Assembly (NCBI GenBank): GCA_041687095.1
Contig: JAWLCQ010000030.1
Span: 1 to 39,078 of the forward strand
Source: JAWLCQ01 sp041687095
GTDB taxonomy: Bacteria; Planctomycetota; Phycisphaerae; SM23-33
Reading direction: 5' to 3'
DNA: 39,078 bases
Position 1 is the first letter of the stretch; every line of letters starts with the position of its first letter. The position numbers and the translations under genes were made by a program. The notes beneath the pieces are model-generated. The model was not told where the DNA came from. It ran no database searches and saw only the letters and a list, made by a program, of their open reading frames with translations. Shown here in pieces: positions 7,695-16,327 of the stretch.

Positions 7695-8114
7695 GCTGAT
7701 TCCCTTGGCGTTCTGGGTGACTTGGCGCCTCATGGCCCTCAAGCCACCGCCCCAACGGTATGGTCTCCGCGAGCCGGCCGGGAGATGCGATCGGCGGGAA
7801 ACTGTAGAGGAGCGCCTGGGCCATATCAACCCCCGGAGAAGATGCGCCGCCCCCCCCGCGCCGTGGGGATTGTGGCGGGGGCAAGCGTCCGTGCGTCCGG
7901 CGGAAGATGGGGGCTTCCCCTAAAAGGGGTGGTGTTCCATCCCCCCGAAAGTGCCGTGTGACACCCGGTTGAAGCCTGGAAAGAAGGTGCAAGAATGTGG
8001 GGTGACGAACGCAGAGGTCGCGGCGTGCTGTCGGCGGCCCCTGATAAGGAATGCTCCGCGAGAGGAGAGGCTGGCACGCCCGAGGGCGGCAAGAGCGAGC
8101 GTGCGATGGCCCGC

Positions 8115-8259
8115 GCGCCGGAAGGCAAGCCGGCGCTGCGATCCCCCCCTCCCGCAGGGACGGACGCAAGGCTCCCGCGAGCGATGGCCGTACCGGCGAA
8201 ACCGGGGACGGCAGTTTCTCCTCACCGGAGGAGGCCCACTCGCACGCGAGGGACGGGCC
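8115..8259 (+). promoter_or_regulatory. Multi-hairpin leader, c-di-GMP-I (GEMM)-like candidate
   Basis: Five consecutive helices can be drawn: 8115-8136 (7-bp stem, loop AAGGCAAG), 8136-8157 (CTGCG/CGCAG), 8187-8212 (GCCGT-CCGG stem closed by a CGAAA loop), 8218-8233 (CTCCTC/GAGGAG, loop ACCG) and 8233-8259 (GGCCC/GGGCC with inner CTCG/CGAG). GGCAAGCC (8124-8131), a hairpin, GGACGGACGCAAGGC (8158-8172) and ATGGCCGTACCG (8184-8195) resemble, in order, conserved blocks of the c-di-GMP-I riboswitch (GGCAAACC, P2, GGACGCAAAGC, GCCGGGTTACCG). However, the P2 GAAA loop is missing and there is an ACGG insertion. A c-di-GMP sensor upstream of an EPS operon would make sense, but an unrelated structured leader is equally possible. 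Confidence 0.38.
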
Positions 8260-8410
8260 CGCGGCGGCCAACGGAGGCGACGCTCCCGAGAAGGAAGACG
8301 CCCCATGATGCGCCCCCCGGGCCATGCGCGCTTCGTCCGCGATAGGATTCGAAATGGAACGAAAGCAGGACCTTGTCGGGGACACCGACGGGGACGAAGT
8401 CTGCGCCGCC

Positions 8411-8425
8411 GGGCTCTCCGAGCCC
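8411..8425 (+). promoter_or_regulatory. Hairpin just upstream of the EPS operon ribosome site
   Basis: GGGCTC-TCC-GAGCCC, a perfect 6-bp stem with a 3-nt loop, ends 8 nt before the GGGAG ribosome site (8433-8437) of the NusG-like gene. It has no T-run, so it is not a canonical terminator. It could be a pause site or part of the expression platform of the leader described upstream. Confidence 0.45.
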
Positions 8426-8442
8426 GCCGAACGGGAGTATGA

Positions 8443-8991
8443 ATGCTGAAGCTTTCCGACAACCCCCCGATGTTGAGCCCCTGGGTGAGTCGCCTGGAGG
8501 AGATGGACGGGCGCTGGTGGGTGGCACACACCAAGGCGCGGTTCGAGAAGGCCTTCGCGTGGGACCTGCTGCGGGCGGAGGTGGCGTGCTTCCTCCCCCT
8601 CGCCGAGCGGGTGCGGTACTCCAGCGGCAAGAAGCGCCGCGTCCTCGCCCCGCTGTTCCCCTCCTACGTGTTCTTCAACGGCGACGACCAGAGCCGCCTC
8701 ACCGCCCTGGGAACCCAGCGGCTGTGCCAGGCCATCGAGGTGCTCGACCAGGACACGATGGGGCGGGAGTTGGACATGATCCACCGCGCGCTGTGCGCTC
8801 GCCCGGGCGTGGAGCTGTACACGGGCCCGGCCCTCGGTGAGCGGTGCCGCGTCGCCGAGGGCCCCTTCCTCGGGGTGGAGGGAAAGGTCGTCGAGCACTC
8901 CCGCCGCGCCCGGGTGGTGCTGGAAGTGAGCCTTCTTGGCCAGGGGGCGGTCATCGAACTCGATGCCGACCTCCTCGAGGTCCTGGCCTGA
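8443..8991 (+). CDS. NusG/RfaH-like transcription antitermination factor
   Basis: 182-residue NusG-family paralogue. The NGN domain covers about residues 22-115 (RWWVAHTKARFEKAFAWDL, then LFPSYVFF) and a KOW-like C-terminal domain covers about 130-180 (LGERCRVAEGPFLGVEGKVVEHS). Specialised NusG paralogues of the RfaH/UpxY/LoaP type travel with RNA polymerase and prevent premature termination in long polysaccharide operons. The first position of a roughly 25-kb EPS locus fits exactly that role. Start at 8443 follows GGGAG by 5 nt; the overlapping ATG at 8439 is out of frame. An 82-nt gap leads to the phosphoglycosyltransferase gene. Confidence 0.88.
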   Translation: MLKLSDNPPMLSPWVSRLEEMDGRWWVAHTKARFEKAFAWDLLRAEVACFLPLAERVRYSSGKKRRVLAPLFPSYVFFNGDDQSRLTALGTQRLCQAIEVLDQDTMGRELDMIHRALCARPGVELYTGPALGERCRVAEGPFLGVEGKVVEHSRRARVVLEVSLLGQGAVIELDADLLEVLA

Positions 8992-9073
8992 TGCGGACAG
9001 TGGCACAGCGGACGCGAAGAGCGCTGCACGCTGGGGCGCCGCGGGGTGCGGTCCCAGCAAGGGGCATGAAACC

Positions 9074-10717
9074 ATGAGAACGTACGTACTGGTCTTTCTC
9101 GGAGCGGTTGGAGTGACCATGCTGGTCACCCCGATCGCCAACACACTCGCTCGCGTGCTGGGGCTCGTCGATGCCCCGGGCGTGCGGAAGGTCCATCATC
9201 GCCCCACGCCCCGCATCGGGGGCGTGCCGGTGGTGCTGGCGACGCTGGCGCTGACGATCGGGGCGCTGCTGCTGGACAACGCGATCGGGCAGGCCCTGCG
9301 CGAGCAGCAGGGCAAGCTGACGGCGCTGCTGGCGGGGGGGGCGTTCATGTTCCTCGTGGGGCTCGTCGACGACGTCCGCGACATCCGCGCCCGCACCAAG
9401 CTGCTCGGGCAGGTCCTCGCCGCCCTCGCCGTCGCCCTCGCCGGGATCCGCATCGAGACCATCCACTTCGGAACCCACGCCCTGCACCTGGGCGTCTGGG
9501 CCTGGCCGGTGACGCTGCTGTGGATCATCGGGATCACCAACGCGGTGAACCTCATCGACGGGCTCGACGGGCTGGCGGCGGGGATCGCGGCGATGGCGTG
9601 CGGGGTGCTGGCGGCCTTCTCGCTCCACACGCAGCAGCCCGTGATGGCCATTCTCATGCTCGCCCTGCTGGGCAGCCTGCTGGGGTTCCTGGTCTTCAAC
9701 TTCAACCCCGCCAAGATCTTCCTGGGCGACTGCGGGTCGCTGTTCATCGGGTTCATGCTCGCCACGTCGAGCGTGCTGTGCACGCTGAAGGTTCCGACGA
9801 TGGCGGCGCTGTCGGTGGGGATGCTCACGCTGGGCCTGCCCGCCTTCGACATGCTGTTCAGCATGCTCCGCCGCACGATCGAGCGGCGGAGCATCTTCGC
9901 CCCCGACCGCAACCACATCCACCATCGCCTGCTGCGGATGGGCCTCCGCCACCGCAACGCCGTCCTCCTCCTCTACGCCGCCAACTTCGCCCTCGCCTCC
10001 GCGAGCATGCTGATGATGTTCCTCCACGACCGCGAGGCGGTCATCGTCCTGGGGATCACCGTCGCGGCCATGCTCGTGCTGTTCCACCTCGTGGGGGCGG
10101 TCCGCATCCGCGAGAGCTACACGACGCTCCGCGAGAGCCTTTCACTGGCGCGACAGGCGCGGGAGGAGAAGCGGCGGTTCGAGGGCGTGCAGCTCCGCAT
10201 GCGGGAGACCAAGACCTTCCCCGAGTGGTGGGACGCCCTCTGCGAGGCCGCCTACGACATGAACTTCCTCTGGATGCGCCTCTCCGTGGGCGACGGGGCG
10301 GGCGCGACCCACACCCACTCCTGGTACCGCCAGCGCAAGGGCCGCCCCCTCGTCGGACGCATCGTCCAGGTCGCCCTGCCCGGCGGGGCCGTCGGCGGAG
10401 CGGCCGTCTCGCGCATCGACGCCGGGCTCATGGTCAACGGCCACATCGAGGACGCCGGCCGCCGCATGACCCTCTTTGCCCGGCTGCTGGACGAGTACGG
10501 CGTGGACAAGGCCCTGCGCGACCTGGGCCCGCAGGGTGCCATGATCCCCCGCAACCGCCTCCGCACCGTGCCGGACCCCCTGTCCTCACGCCCGCATGCC
10601 GAAGACTGGCGCTGCTCGCCCCCGCCCCTCGCCGCGACGCCGGTGCACAGCTTCCGCGGACCGTTCGTCGTCGTCCCCCCCACCCCCGGGGCCCGGGAGA
10701 TCCCCCATGCCGCCTGA
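9074..10717 (+). CDS. WecA/MraY-family undecaprenyl-phosphate sugar-1-phosphate transferase
   Basis: 547-residue polytopic membrane protein that should transfer a (N-acetyl)hexosamine-1-phosphate from a UDP-sugar to undecaprenyl phosphate, the first step of EPS repeat assembly. Seen: about 10-11 hydrophobic segments in the first 350 residues, the catalytic-site motif GLVDDVRDI (about 96-103), NLIDGLDGLAAG (159-170), FLGDCGS (about 216-221) and the cytoplasmic loop motif HIHHRLL (about 280-286). After the membrane part comes a roughly 200-residue soluble tail (about 350-547), starting with a charged coil-like stretch, that ordinary WecA proteins lack. ATG 9074 has AAGGGG about 9 nt upstream. 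Its stop overlaps the next start by 11 nt. Confidence 0.9.
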   Translation: MRTYVLVFLGAVGVTMLVTPIANTLARVLGLVDAPGVRKVHHRPTPRIGGVPVVLATLALTIGALLLDNAIGQALREQQGKLTALLAGGAFMFLVGLVDDVRDIRARTKLLGQVLAALAVALAGIRIETIHFGTHALHLGVWAWPVTLLWIIGITNAVNLIDGLDGLAAGIAAMACGVLAAFSLHTQQPVMAILMLALLGSLLGFLVFNFNPAKIFLGDCGSLFIGFMLATSSVLCTLKVPTMAALSVGMLTLGLPAFDMLFSMLRRTIERRSIFAPDRNHIHHRLLRMGLRHRNAVLLLYAANFALASASMLMMFLHDREAVIVLGITVAAMLVLFHLVGAVRIRESYTTLRESLSLARQAREEKRRFEGVQLRMRETKTFPEWWDALCEAAYDMNFLWMRLSVGDGAGATHTHSWYRQRKGRPLVGRIVQVALPGGAVGGAAVSRIDAGLMVNGHIEDAGRRMTLFARLLDEYGVDKALRDLGPQGAMIPRNRLRTVPDPLSSRPHAEDWRCSPPPLAATPVHSFRGPFVVVPPTPGAREIPHAA

Positions 10718-11528
10718 CGCCCCCGCCATCCCCGCCCCCGTGGAGGTCCTCGGCGTGCCCGTGCTGCCCTTCGCGTCGTACGCCCACGCCGCCGACTGGG
10801 TCGCCGACCGCATCGCCGACCGCCGGCGGACGTTCTGCGTCGCGATCAACCCCGAGAAGATCTACCGCGCCCTCCGCGAGCCCCGCCTCCTGGACGTCCT
10901 CACCGCCGCCGACGCGGGCCTGTGCGACGGGATCGGGGTGGCGCTGGCCGCCAAGCTCCTCCACGGCCGCACCATCCCCCGCTGCACCGGGTGCGATCTG
11001 TTCTCGCACCTCATCGCCGCCGCCGAGCGGCGCGGCTGGGGGGTGTACCTGTTGGGCGCCTCGCCCGAGTCCAACGCGACGGCGTGCGAGCGGCTGCAGG
11101 CGCGGCACCCGGGGCTGCGCGTCGTGGGGCGGCGGGACGGGTTTTTCGACGACGTCCCGGCCGTTCTCGCCGCCGTCAACGCCGCCCGCCCCGACATGCT
11201 GTTCGTCGCGATGGGGTCCCCGCGGCAGGAGTACTTCCTCACACAGCACGCCGATGCCATCGACGCCCCCTTCCGCATGGGCGTGGGGGGCACGCTGGAC
11301 GTGATCAGCGGAACGGCGCGGCGGGCGCCGCGAGTGTTCCAGCGGACGGGGACGGAGTTCCTCTTCCGCCTGCTGTCGGACCCGGGGCGGTGGCAGAGGC
11401 ACTTGGCGCTGCCCGGGTTCGTGCTCGACGTCCTCACCGATCGCACCCATCCCCGCGGGACCCGCCGGACGCGATCCCGCACGACCGGATCACCCCTCAA
11501 CCTGGGACACCGCCATGTACGACTCTGA
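10707..11528 (+). CDS. WecG/TagA/CpsF family glycosyltransferase (GT26)
   Basis: 273-residue GT26-type enzyme, expected to add the second sugar (often a ManNAc or glucuronic-acid type residue) onto the lipid-linked sugar made by the upstream phosphotransferase. Family motifs seen: an AINPEKIYRAL segment, CDGIG (about 72-76), YLLGASPESN, and the signatures FVAMGSPRQEYF and GVGGTLDVISGTARRAP. Starts at ATG 10707 behind GGGAG, overlapping the upstream gene by 11 nt. Its own end overlaps the next gene by 14 nt, so all three are probably translated together. Confidence 0.92.
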   Translation: MPPDAPAIPAPVEVLGVPVLPFASYAHAADWVADRIADRRRTFCVAINPEKIYRALREPRLLDVLTAADAGLCDGIGVALAAKLLHGRTIPRCTGCDLFSHLIAAAERRGWGVYLLGASPESNATACERLQARHPGLRVVGRRDGFFDDVPAVLAAVNAARPDMLFVAMGSPRQEYFLTQHADAIDAPFRMGVGGTLDVISGTARRAPRVFQRTGTEFLFRLLSDPGRWQRHLALPGFVLDVLTDRTHPRGTRRTRSRTTGSPLNLGHRHVRL

Positions 11529-13803
11529 ATACGAATCGCACCGTCCGACCCCCGAAGGGGCAGACGGGCCCGGCCGAGCCGCCGGAACCCACCCGGTCAG
11601 CAAGGCTGTCATTCGTCGCCAGGCCGCTCCCGTCGCCCCCGGAGGCGACCTTCTCGGAGCGCCTCTGCCCGTCGAGCCCGCCTCTCCCGCCGCGGAGAAG
11701 TCGCTCCGGAGCGTCCTCAAGTACCGCAAGACGATCCTCCTGATGACCCTCCTGATCGTCCTCCCGGCGTTGGCGGGGATTTGGGGCTTCACCCGCCCCC
11801 TCTACCGCGCCACGGGGCAGGTCCGCGTGCGGCCCATCATTCCGCACCTGGTCTTCCCGGGGGAGGGCAACGGCCCGATCCCCTACTACCAGGACTACCT
11901 CAACACGCAGGTGGCGGTCATCCTGAGCCCCACCGTGCTGCAGCGTGCGTTGGCACGGCCCGAGGTGCAGGGGACGGCGTGGTTCGAGGAGGCCGGCCAG
12001 GGCTGGCCGTGGACGTCGGAGTCGAAGCTCGAGGCCCTGCAGCGGCAGCTCACGGTCCGCACCCGCCCGCGGACGGAGATCATCGACGTCTTCATCGAGA
12101 CGCCCAGCGGGAAGGACTCGGCCATCGTCGTCGACGCCGTCCTCGCCGAGTACCTCCACTACGCCGGGGAGATGGACGATGCCGGCTCCAGCCGCATCTA
12201 TCAACAGCTCGTGGAGCAGCACGACCGCCTGCGGGAGATGAAGCGGGAGAAGGAGCAGGAGATCCGGGCGCTGGAGCGCGACCTGGGGACGACGGACCCG
12301 GAGAAGCTGGTGGCGCAGATGCGGTGGCAGCTCCAGGACACGCAGGGCCAGGTCGACCGGCTCACCCGCTCCGAGGCCGTGGCGCGGTGGCGGCTGGAGC
12401 GGATGCAGGGGCAGCGCCCGGTGTCGGCGACCGACGGCAACGCCGCTCCCGCGGCGGTGTCCGCGGGGGCCCTCTTCGAGTCGGATCCCGAGTGGCAGCG
12501 GCGACGGGCGGAGGTGGACATGATCGACATGGAGATCACCCTCAAGCGCAAGAGCATCGGGGCCAGCCACCCCGAGATGCGGGACCTGCTGACGCGCAAG
12601 GGCCTCCTGGAGACCCGCGTGCGGGAACGGGAAGAGGCGATGCGGAGGCGGGGCCCGTTCGCCGCACTCCCCAACGAGCCCACCGTCACCGTCCACGCCT
12701 TCTCCGAGCCCGACGCCGCCCGCCTCGACGCCGAACTCATCGAGTACGAGCGCACACTCGCCGCCGAAAGCCTCCAGAACCTGCGGCAGTCCTGGGCCCA
12801 GACGTTCGAGGGCACGCAGGTGCTCGCCGCCAAGCTCGTCGAGCTGCAGGAGGTCTCCGACCTCTTCGAGGCCGTCAAGGACCGCCTGGTCCGCAAGCGG
12901 ATGGAGCGGAACGTCCCGGGCTCGATCGAGATCCTCGCCCACGCCGTCCCCCCCCTCGCCCCCAGCACGGACCGCCGCGCGATCTTCTCGCTGCTGAGCG
13001 TCTTCGGGGGCCTGATGACCGGGCTGGTGGTGGCGTACCTGCGGGCCGGGGCGGAACGCCCGATGATCGAGGCCCACGAGCTGGGCACGACAACCCCCGC
13101 CCCCTTCCTGGGCCGCCTCCCCCAGGTCGCGGCGGGCAAGGCCCTGCCGCTGCACGACCCGCTGCTGATCGAGGGCGTGCGGATGGTCCGCACCAGCCTG
13201 CTGCAGCGGATCGACCGCGGGGAGGGCAACGTGGTGCTCGTCACCTCCGCCGGGCCCCGCGAGGGCAAGACCACCGTGACGATCATGCTCGCCCGCAGCC
13301 TCGCGTCCTGCGGGAGGCGGGTGCTGCTGGTCGATGGCGACCTCCGCCGCCCCCGCATCGCCGCCAGCCTCGGGCTCAACGTGCGGCTCGGCATTCTCGA
13401 CACCCTCCTGGACGAGGGCAAGGACCGCGAGGCCATCGTCCAGAGCGACACCCCGGGCCTGTGGGTGCTGCCCTCCCGCCCCGCCGCCGACGGGTACGAC
13501 TCGGAGATCCTCGCGGGCCAGGGCTTCGCCCAGGCGGTTCAGCGCTGGAGCGAAGGGTACGACGTCGTGCTGCTGGACAGCCCTCCGGTCCTCGCGGCCG
13601 CCGACGCGCAGATCCTCGCCCGCCAGGCCAACGGGACGCTGCTCCTCGCCCGCGCCGAGCAGACCCGCCGCGACGACATGATCGAGGCCCTGTCGTACCT
13701 CGCGTCGGCCGGGGGGAACCTGTGGGGCACGGTCTTCGTGGCGGCCCGCAGCGACCGCGGCGGCGCCTACTACAGCTACGCGGAAAGGGCGGGAGGAGCA
13801 TGA
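11515..13803 (+). CDS. Wzz/BY-kinase fusion: chain-length regulator and tyrosine autokinase
   Basis: 762-residue polysaccharide co-polymerase with an attached bacterial tyrosine kinase. Order: proline-rich cytoplasmic N-terminus; TM1 (about 71-92); a long periplasmic region with coiled-coil stretches (about 230-270 and 360-400); TM2 (about 488-510); then the BY-kinase domain with Walker A GPREGKTT (near 578), Walker A' VLLVDGDLRRPR (near 602) and Walker B VVLLDSPP (near 682). The C-terminal tyrosine cluster is minimal, only YYSY before AERAGGA. It should control EPS chain length together with the Wzy-like protein encoded two genes on. The stop overlaps the next start (ATGA). Confidence 0.93.
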   Translation: MYDSEYESHRPTPEGADGPGRAAGTHPVSKAVIRRQAAPVAPGGDLLGAPLPVEPASPAAEKSLRSVLKYRKTILLMTLLIVLPALAGIWGFTRPLYRATGQVRVRPIIPHLVFPGEGNGPIPYYQDYLNTQVAVILSPTVLQRALARPEVQGTAWFEEAGQGWPWTSESKLEALQRQLTVRTRPRTEIIDVFIETPSGKDSAIVVDAVLAEYLHYAGEMDDAGSSRIYQQLVEQHDRLREMKREKEQEIRALERDLGTTDPEKLVAQMRWQLQDTQGQVDRLTRSEAVARWRLERMQGQRPVSATDGNAAPAAVSAGALFESDPEWQRRRAEVDMIDMEITLKRKSIGASHPEMRDLLTRKGLLETRVREREEAMRRRGPFAALPNEPTVTVHAFSEPDAARLDAELIEYERTLAAESLQNLRQSWAQTFEGTQVLAAKLVELQEVSDLFEAVKDRLVRKRMERNVPGSIEILAHAVPPLAPSTDRRAIFSLLSVFGGLMTGLVVAYLRAGAERPMIEAHELGTTTPAPFLGRLPQVAAGKALPLHDPLLIEGVRMVRTSLLQRIDRGEGNVVLVTSAGPREGKTTVTIMLARSLASCGRRVLLVDGDLRRPRIAASLGLNVRLGILDTLLDEGKDREAIVQSDTPGLWVLPSRPAADGYDSEILAGQGFAQAVQRWSEGYDVVLLDSPPVLAAADAQILARQANGTLLLARAEQTRRDDMIEALSYLASAGGNLWGTVFVAARSDRGGAYYSYAERAGGA

Positions 13804-14924
13804 GCCCCACCGAAGTGAACACCCGGCAGGAAGCCACCCCCCTCGCCCTCTGCCAACGGGCCCTGCGGGCGCTGCGGCGGATGTACCTGCCCGAGGAACG
13901 CATGTTCGCCTTTCGCGTCCGCCCCGCGAGCGACGGGCTGTGCACCGAGGGCCTCTCGGTGCGCTACACCGCCACCGTGCTGCTGGGCCTGTCCCGCGTG
14001 CCGGCCCCGGCGGTCGCGGATACGCTCAACGGCCAGGCGCCCCGCGACCTCTTCGCCCGCCTGGAGTGCGAGCTGGGTTCCACGCACGACCTGGGCGAGG
14101 TGGCCCTCACCCTCTGGGCCGCCCGCACCTGGAACGACGCGTGCAGCGGGGCCCTCCTGCACCGCCTGCAGGCCATGCAGCCCGACACGCTCACCTACCC
14201 CACGGTCGAACTGGCGTGGGCGCTGTCGGCATTGAGCGAGGGGGGGGAGGCGGGGAGCGAGGCGCGGTCCGCCCATGCCCTGGCGGAACGGCTGCTGCGG
14301 TCCTTCCACCCCCGCTCGCACCTGTTCCCGCACTACCCCGCGGGGGCGGGGGGGTCGTGGCTGCGGGCGCCCGTCGCCTGCTTCGCCGACCAGGTCTACC
14401 CCATCCAGGCCCTGTCGCTCTACGCCCGCGCCTTCCGCCGCCCCGAGGCCCTCGACGCCGCCCGCCGCTGCGCCGCCGCCATCGCCCGCCTCCAGGGCGA
14501 GGGGGGACAGTGGTGGTGGCACTACGACGTGCGCAGCGGGAAGGTCCTCGAGGGCTACCCCGTCTACGCCGTCCATCAGAACAGCATGGGGCCCATGGCC
14601 CTGCACGCCCTGCAGGACGCCGGCGGGGACGCCTTCGACGCCGCCATCGACCGCGGCCTCGACTGGCTGGAGCGGTCCCCGGAGATCGACGGGTCGCTCA
14701 TCGACACCGAGCGCGACGTGATCTGGCGGAAGGTGGGGCGGGTGGATCCGGGCAAGCTCGTCCGCCGCGCCCAAGCCGCCGCCTGCCGCCTCCACCCCGC
14801 CCTCCGCACCCCCGCCGTCACCGCCGTCTTCCCGCCCCGGCGAGTCGACTTCGAGTCCCGCCCCTACCACATGGGGTGGATCCTGTACACCTGGGCCGAT
14901 CGGACCGACACCGCATGCGCCTGA
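13800..14924 (+). CDS. Alpha/alpha-toroid protein of the EPS locus, function unknown
   Basis: 374-residue soluble protein without a signal peptide. Repeated helical pairs and aromatic motifs (CFADQVYPIQALSLYA; QWWWHYD near residue 240; EGYPVYAVHQNSMGPMAL) suggest an alpha/alpha toroid, as in six-hairpin glycosidases, terpene cyclases or the C-terminal half of glucuronyl C5-epimerases. I cannot assign a catalytic set. Its place between the BY-kinase and the Wzy-like gene, with overlaps on both sides (4 and 10 nt), implies a role in polymer assembly or modification. Similar toroid proteins occur in other EPS loci under uncertain names. Confidence 0.8.
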   Translation: MSPTEVNTRQEATPLALCQRALRALRRMYLPEERMFAFRVRPASDGLCTEGLSVRYTATVLLGLSRVPAPAVADTLNGQAPRDLFARLECELGSTHDLGEVALTLWAARTWNDACSGALLHRLQAMQPDTLTYPTVELAWALSALSEGGEAGSEARSAHALAERLLRSFHPRSHLFPHYPAGAGGSWLRAPVACFADQVYPIQALSLYARAFRRPEALDAARRCAAAIARLQGEGGQWWWHYDVRSGKVLEGYPVYAVHQNSMGPMALHALQDAGGDAFDAAIDRGLDWLERSPEIDGSLIDTERDVIWRKVGRVDPGKLVRRAQAAACRLHPALRTPAVTAVFPPRRVDFESRPYHMGWILYTWADRTDTACA

Positions 14925-16327
14925 CCCTCCTCTATATCCTCGTCGCCTCCCTCACGCTCTACGCGTGGAAGGACTGGTTCCGCGCGCTGTGCGGGCTCAT
15001 CGTCCTGATGGCCGTCGTCGAGTCCGGGGAGATGCCCAAGGGCATCATGGGCATCCAGGGCCTCAACGCCTGGAACATCCTCATGGTGTCCGTGTTCCTC
15101 TCCTGGGCCTGCCGACGGCACATCGAGCGTCCCCCGTGGGACATGCCCCGCGGGGTGTCGATCCTGCTGGCCATCTTCCTCCTGATGCTGCTGGTCGGGT
15201 TCCTGCGGGCGGTCCTCGACCGCGAGATGCTGGGCTTTGACGTGCGATCCATGGTCAGCGACCAGCTCATCAACACCTACAAGTGGCTCATCCCGGGGCT
15301 GCTGCTGTTCGACGGCTGCCGGACCCACGAACGCCTCCGCTGGGCCATCCCCTCCCTGCTGCTGCTCATGCTGCTCATCGCACTGCAGGTGTACCGCGTC
15401 TCGCCCCTGGAGGCCCTCGCCGACGCCGAAACGCTCCACTACTCCCGCCTCAAGTTCGACCGCCGCGTCGGGTACAACGCCGTCGACGTCGCCGCCATGC
15501 TCGCCGGGGGCTTCTGGGCCACCGTCGCCTACGCCCACGTCTTCCCCGACCGCCGCCGCAAGGCCCTGCTCCTCGGGGTGGCCCTGGTCATGCTGGGAGC
15601 CTTGGGACTCACCGGGGGCCGGGCCGGGTTCATCACCTGGGCCGCCGTGGGCGTGGTGCTGTGCGTGCTCCGCTGGCGCAAGTACCTGCTGCTCGCCCCC
15701 CTCGCCGTCGCCGTGCTCACCCTGGCCTTCCCCGGGCCCGTCGAACGGATCCTCCGCGGGTTCGGAGAACTCGACCCCGCCGGGCAGGAGGTGGTCGAAC
15801 TCGACGCCGCCACCAGCGGACGCGCGGTCTTCTGGCCCGCCGTCATCCGGGAGATCGAGAAGGCCCCGCTGCTGGGGCACGGCCGCGAGGCCATGGGCCG
15901 GACCGGCATCGCCTACACCGCCATGAACACCGGAAACCCCTTCGACATCGTCGGGCACCCCCACAACATCTACCTCGAGTGGACGCTGGACCACGGGCTG
16001 ATCGGCCTGGCGCCGGTGCTGCTGCTGTTCTTCACCGCCGTGCGGTACGCGGGGCGGCTGTTCCGCTCCCCCGCCCCGTGGGCGATGGCCGCCGGGGGGT
16101 TCGGGCTGTCCATGATCCTCGCCCAGCTCATCGCCGGGCTCGGCAGCCAGCACTTCTACCCCAGCGAGGGCAACATGGTCATGTGGACCACGATGTTCCT
16201 GGTCTTCCGCGTGCACACGGCCACCACGCGCCGCCGCACCGCCCGCCCCGCCATCCGCACCGTCTACCCCCCCGCCCGCGCGAGCGTCCCCGCCCCGCGC
16301 CCCGAGCCCGCAGGAGCCGGAGCATGA
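14915..16327 (+). CDS. Wzy/O-antigen ligase-like membrane protein
   Basis: 470-residue integral membrane protein with about 10-11 hydrophobic segments. It carries the Wzy_C/O-antigen-ligase type loop with HPHNIYLEWTLDHGLIGL (near residue 347), preceded by a periplasmic stretch (about 280-345) with SGRAVFW and GHGREAMGR. It is the probable polymerase that joins lipid-linked repeat units at the outer face of the inner membrane; a ligase role cannot be excluded. The last 40 residues are Arg/Pro/Ala-rich and probably cytoplasmic. Start overlaps the upstream gene by 10 nt and the stop overlaps the sulfotransferase start (ATGA). Confidence 0.88.
   Translation: MRLTLLYILVASLTLYAWKDWFRALCGLIVLMAVVESGEMPKGIMGIQGLNAWNILMVSVFLSWACRRHIERPPWDMPRGVSILLAIFLLMLLVGFLRAVLDREMLGFDVRSMVSDQLINTYKWLIPGLLLFDGCRTHERLRWAIPSLLLLMLLIALQVYRVSPLEALADAETLHYSRLKFDRRVGYNAVDVAAMLAGGFWATVAYAHVFPDRRRKALLLGVALVMLGALGLTGGRAGFITWAAVGVVLCVLRWRKYLLLAPLAVAVLTLAFPGPVERILRGFGELDPAGQEVVELDAATSGRAVFWPAVIREIEKAPLLGHGREAMGRTGIAYTAMNTGNPFDIVGHPHNIYLEWTLDHGLIGLAPVLLLFFTAVRYAGRLFRSPAPWAMAAGGFGLSMILAQLIAGLGSQHFYPSEGNMVMWTTMFLVFRVHTATTRRRTARPAIRTVYPPARASVPAPRPEPAGAGA

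Larger units (their letters stand above)
7695..8442. other. Divergent intergenic region upstream of the EPS operon
   Basis: About 750 nt separate the minus-strand beta-helix gene from the plus-strand EPS operon. No coding frame here is convincing. The region should hold both divergent promoters, but no clear -35/-10 pair can be defended in this GC-rich DNA. The right half is dense in perfect hairpins, which I list separately as a leader RNA candidate. Confidence 0.6.

Noticed and set aside
8411..8425. Rho-independent terminator before the NusG-like gene
   Set aside because: The stem is good but no T-run follows, and the ribosome site starts 8 nt later.
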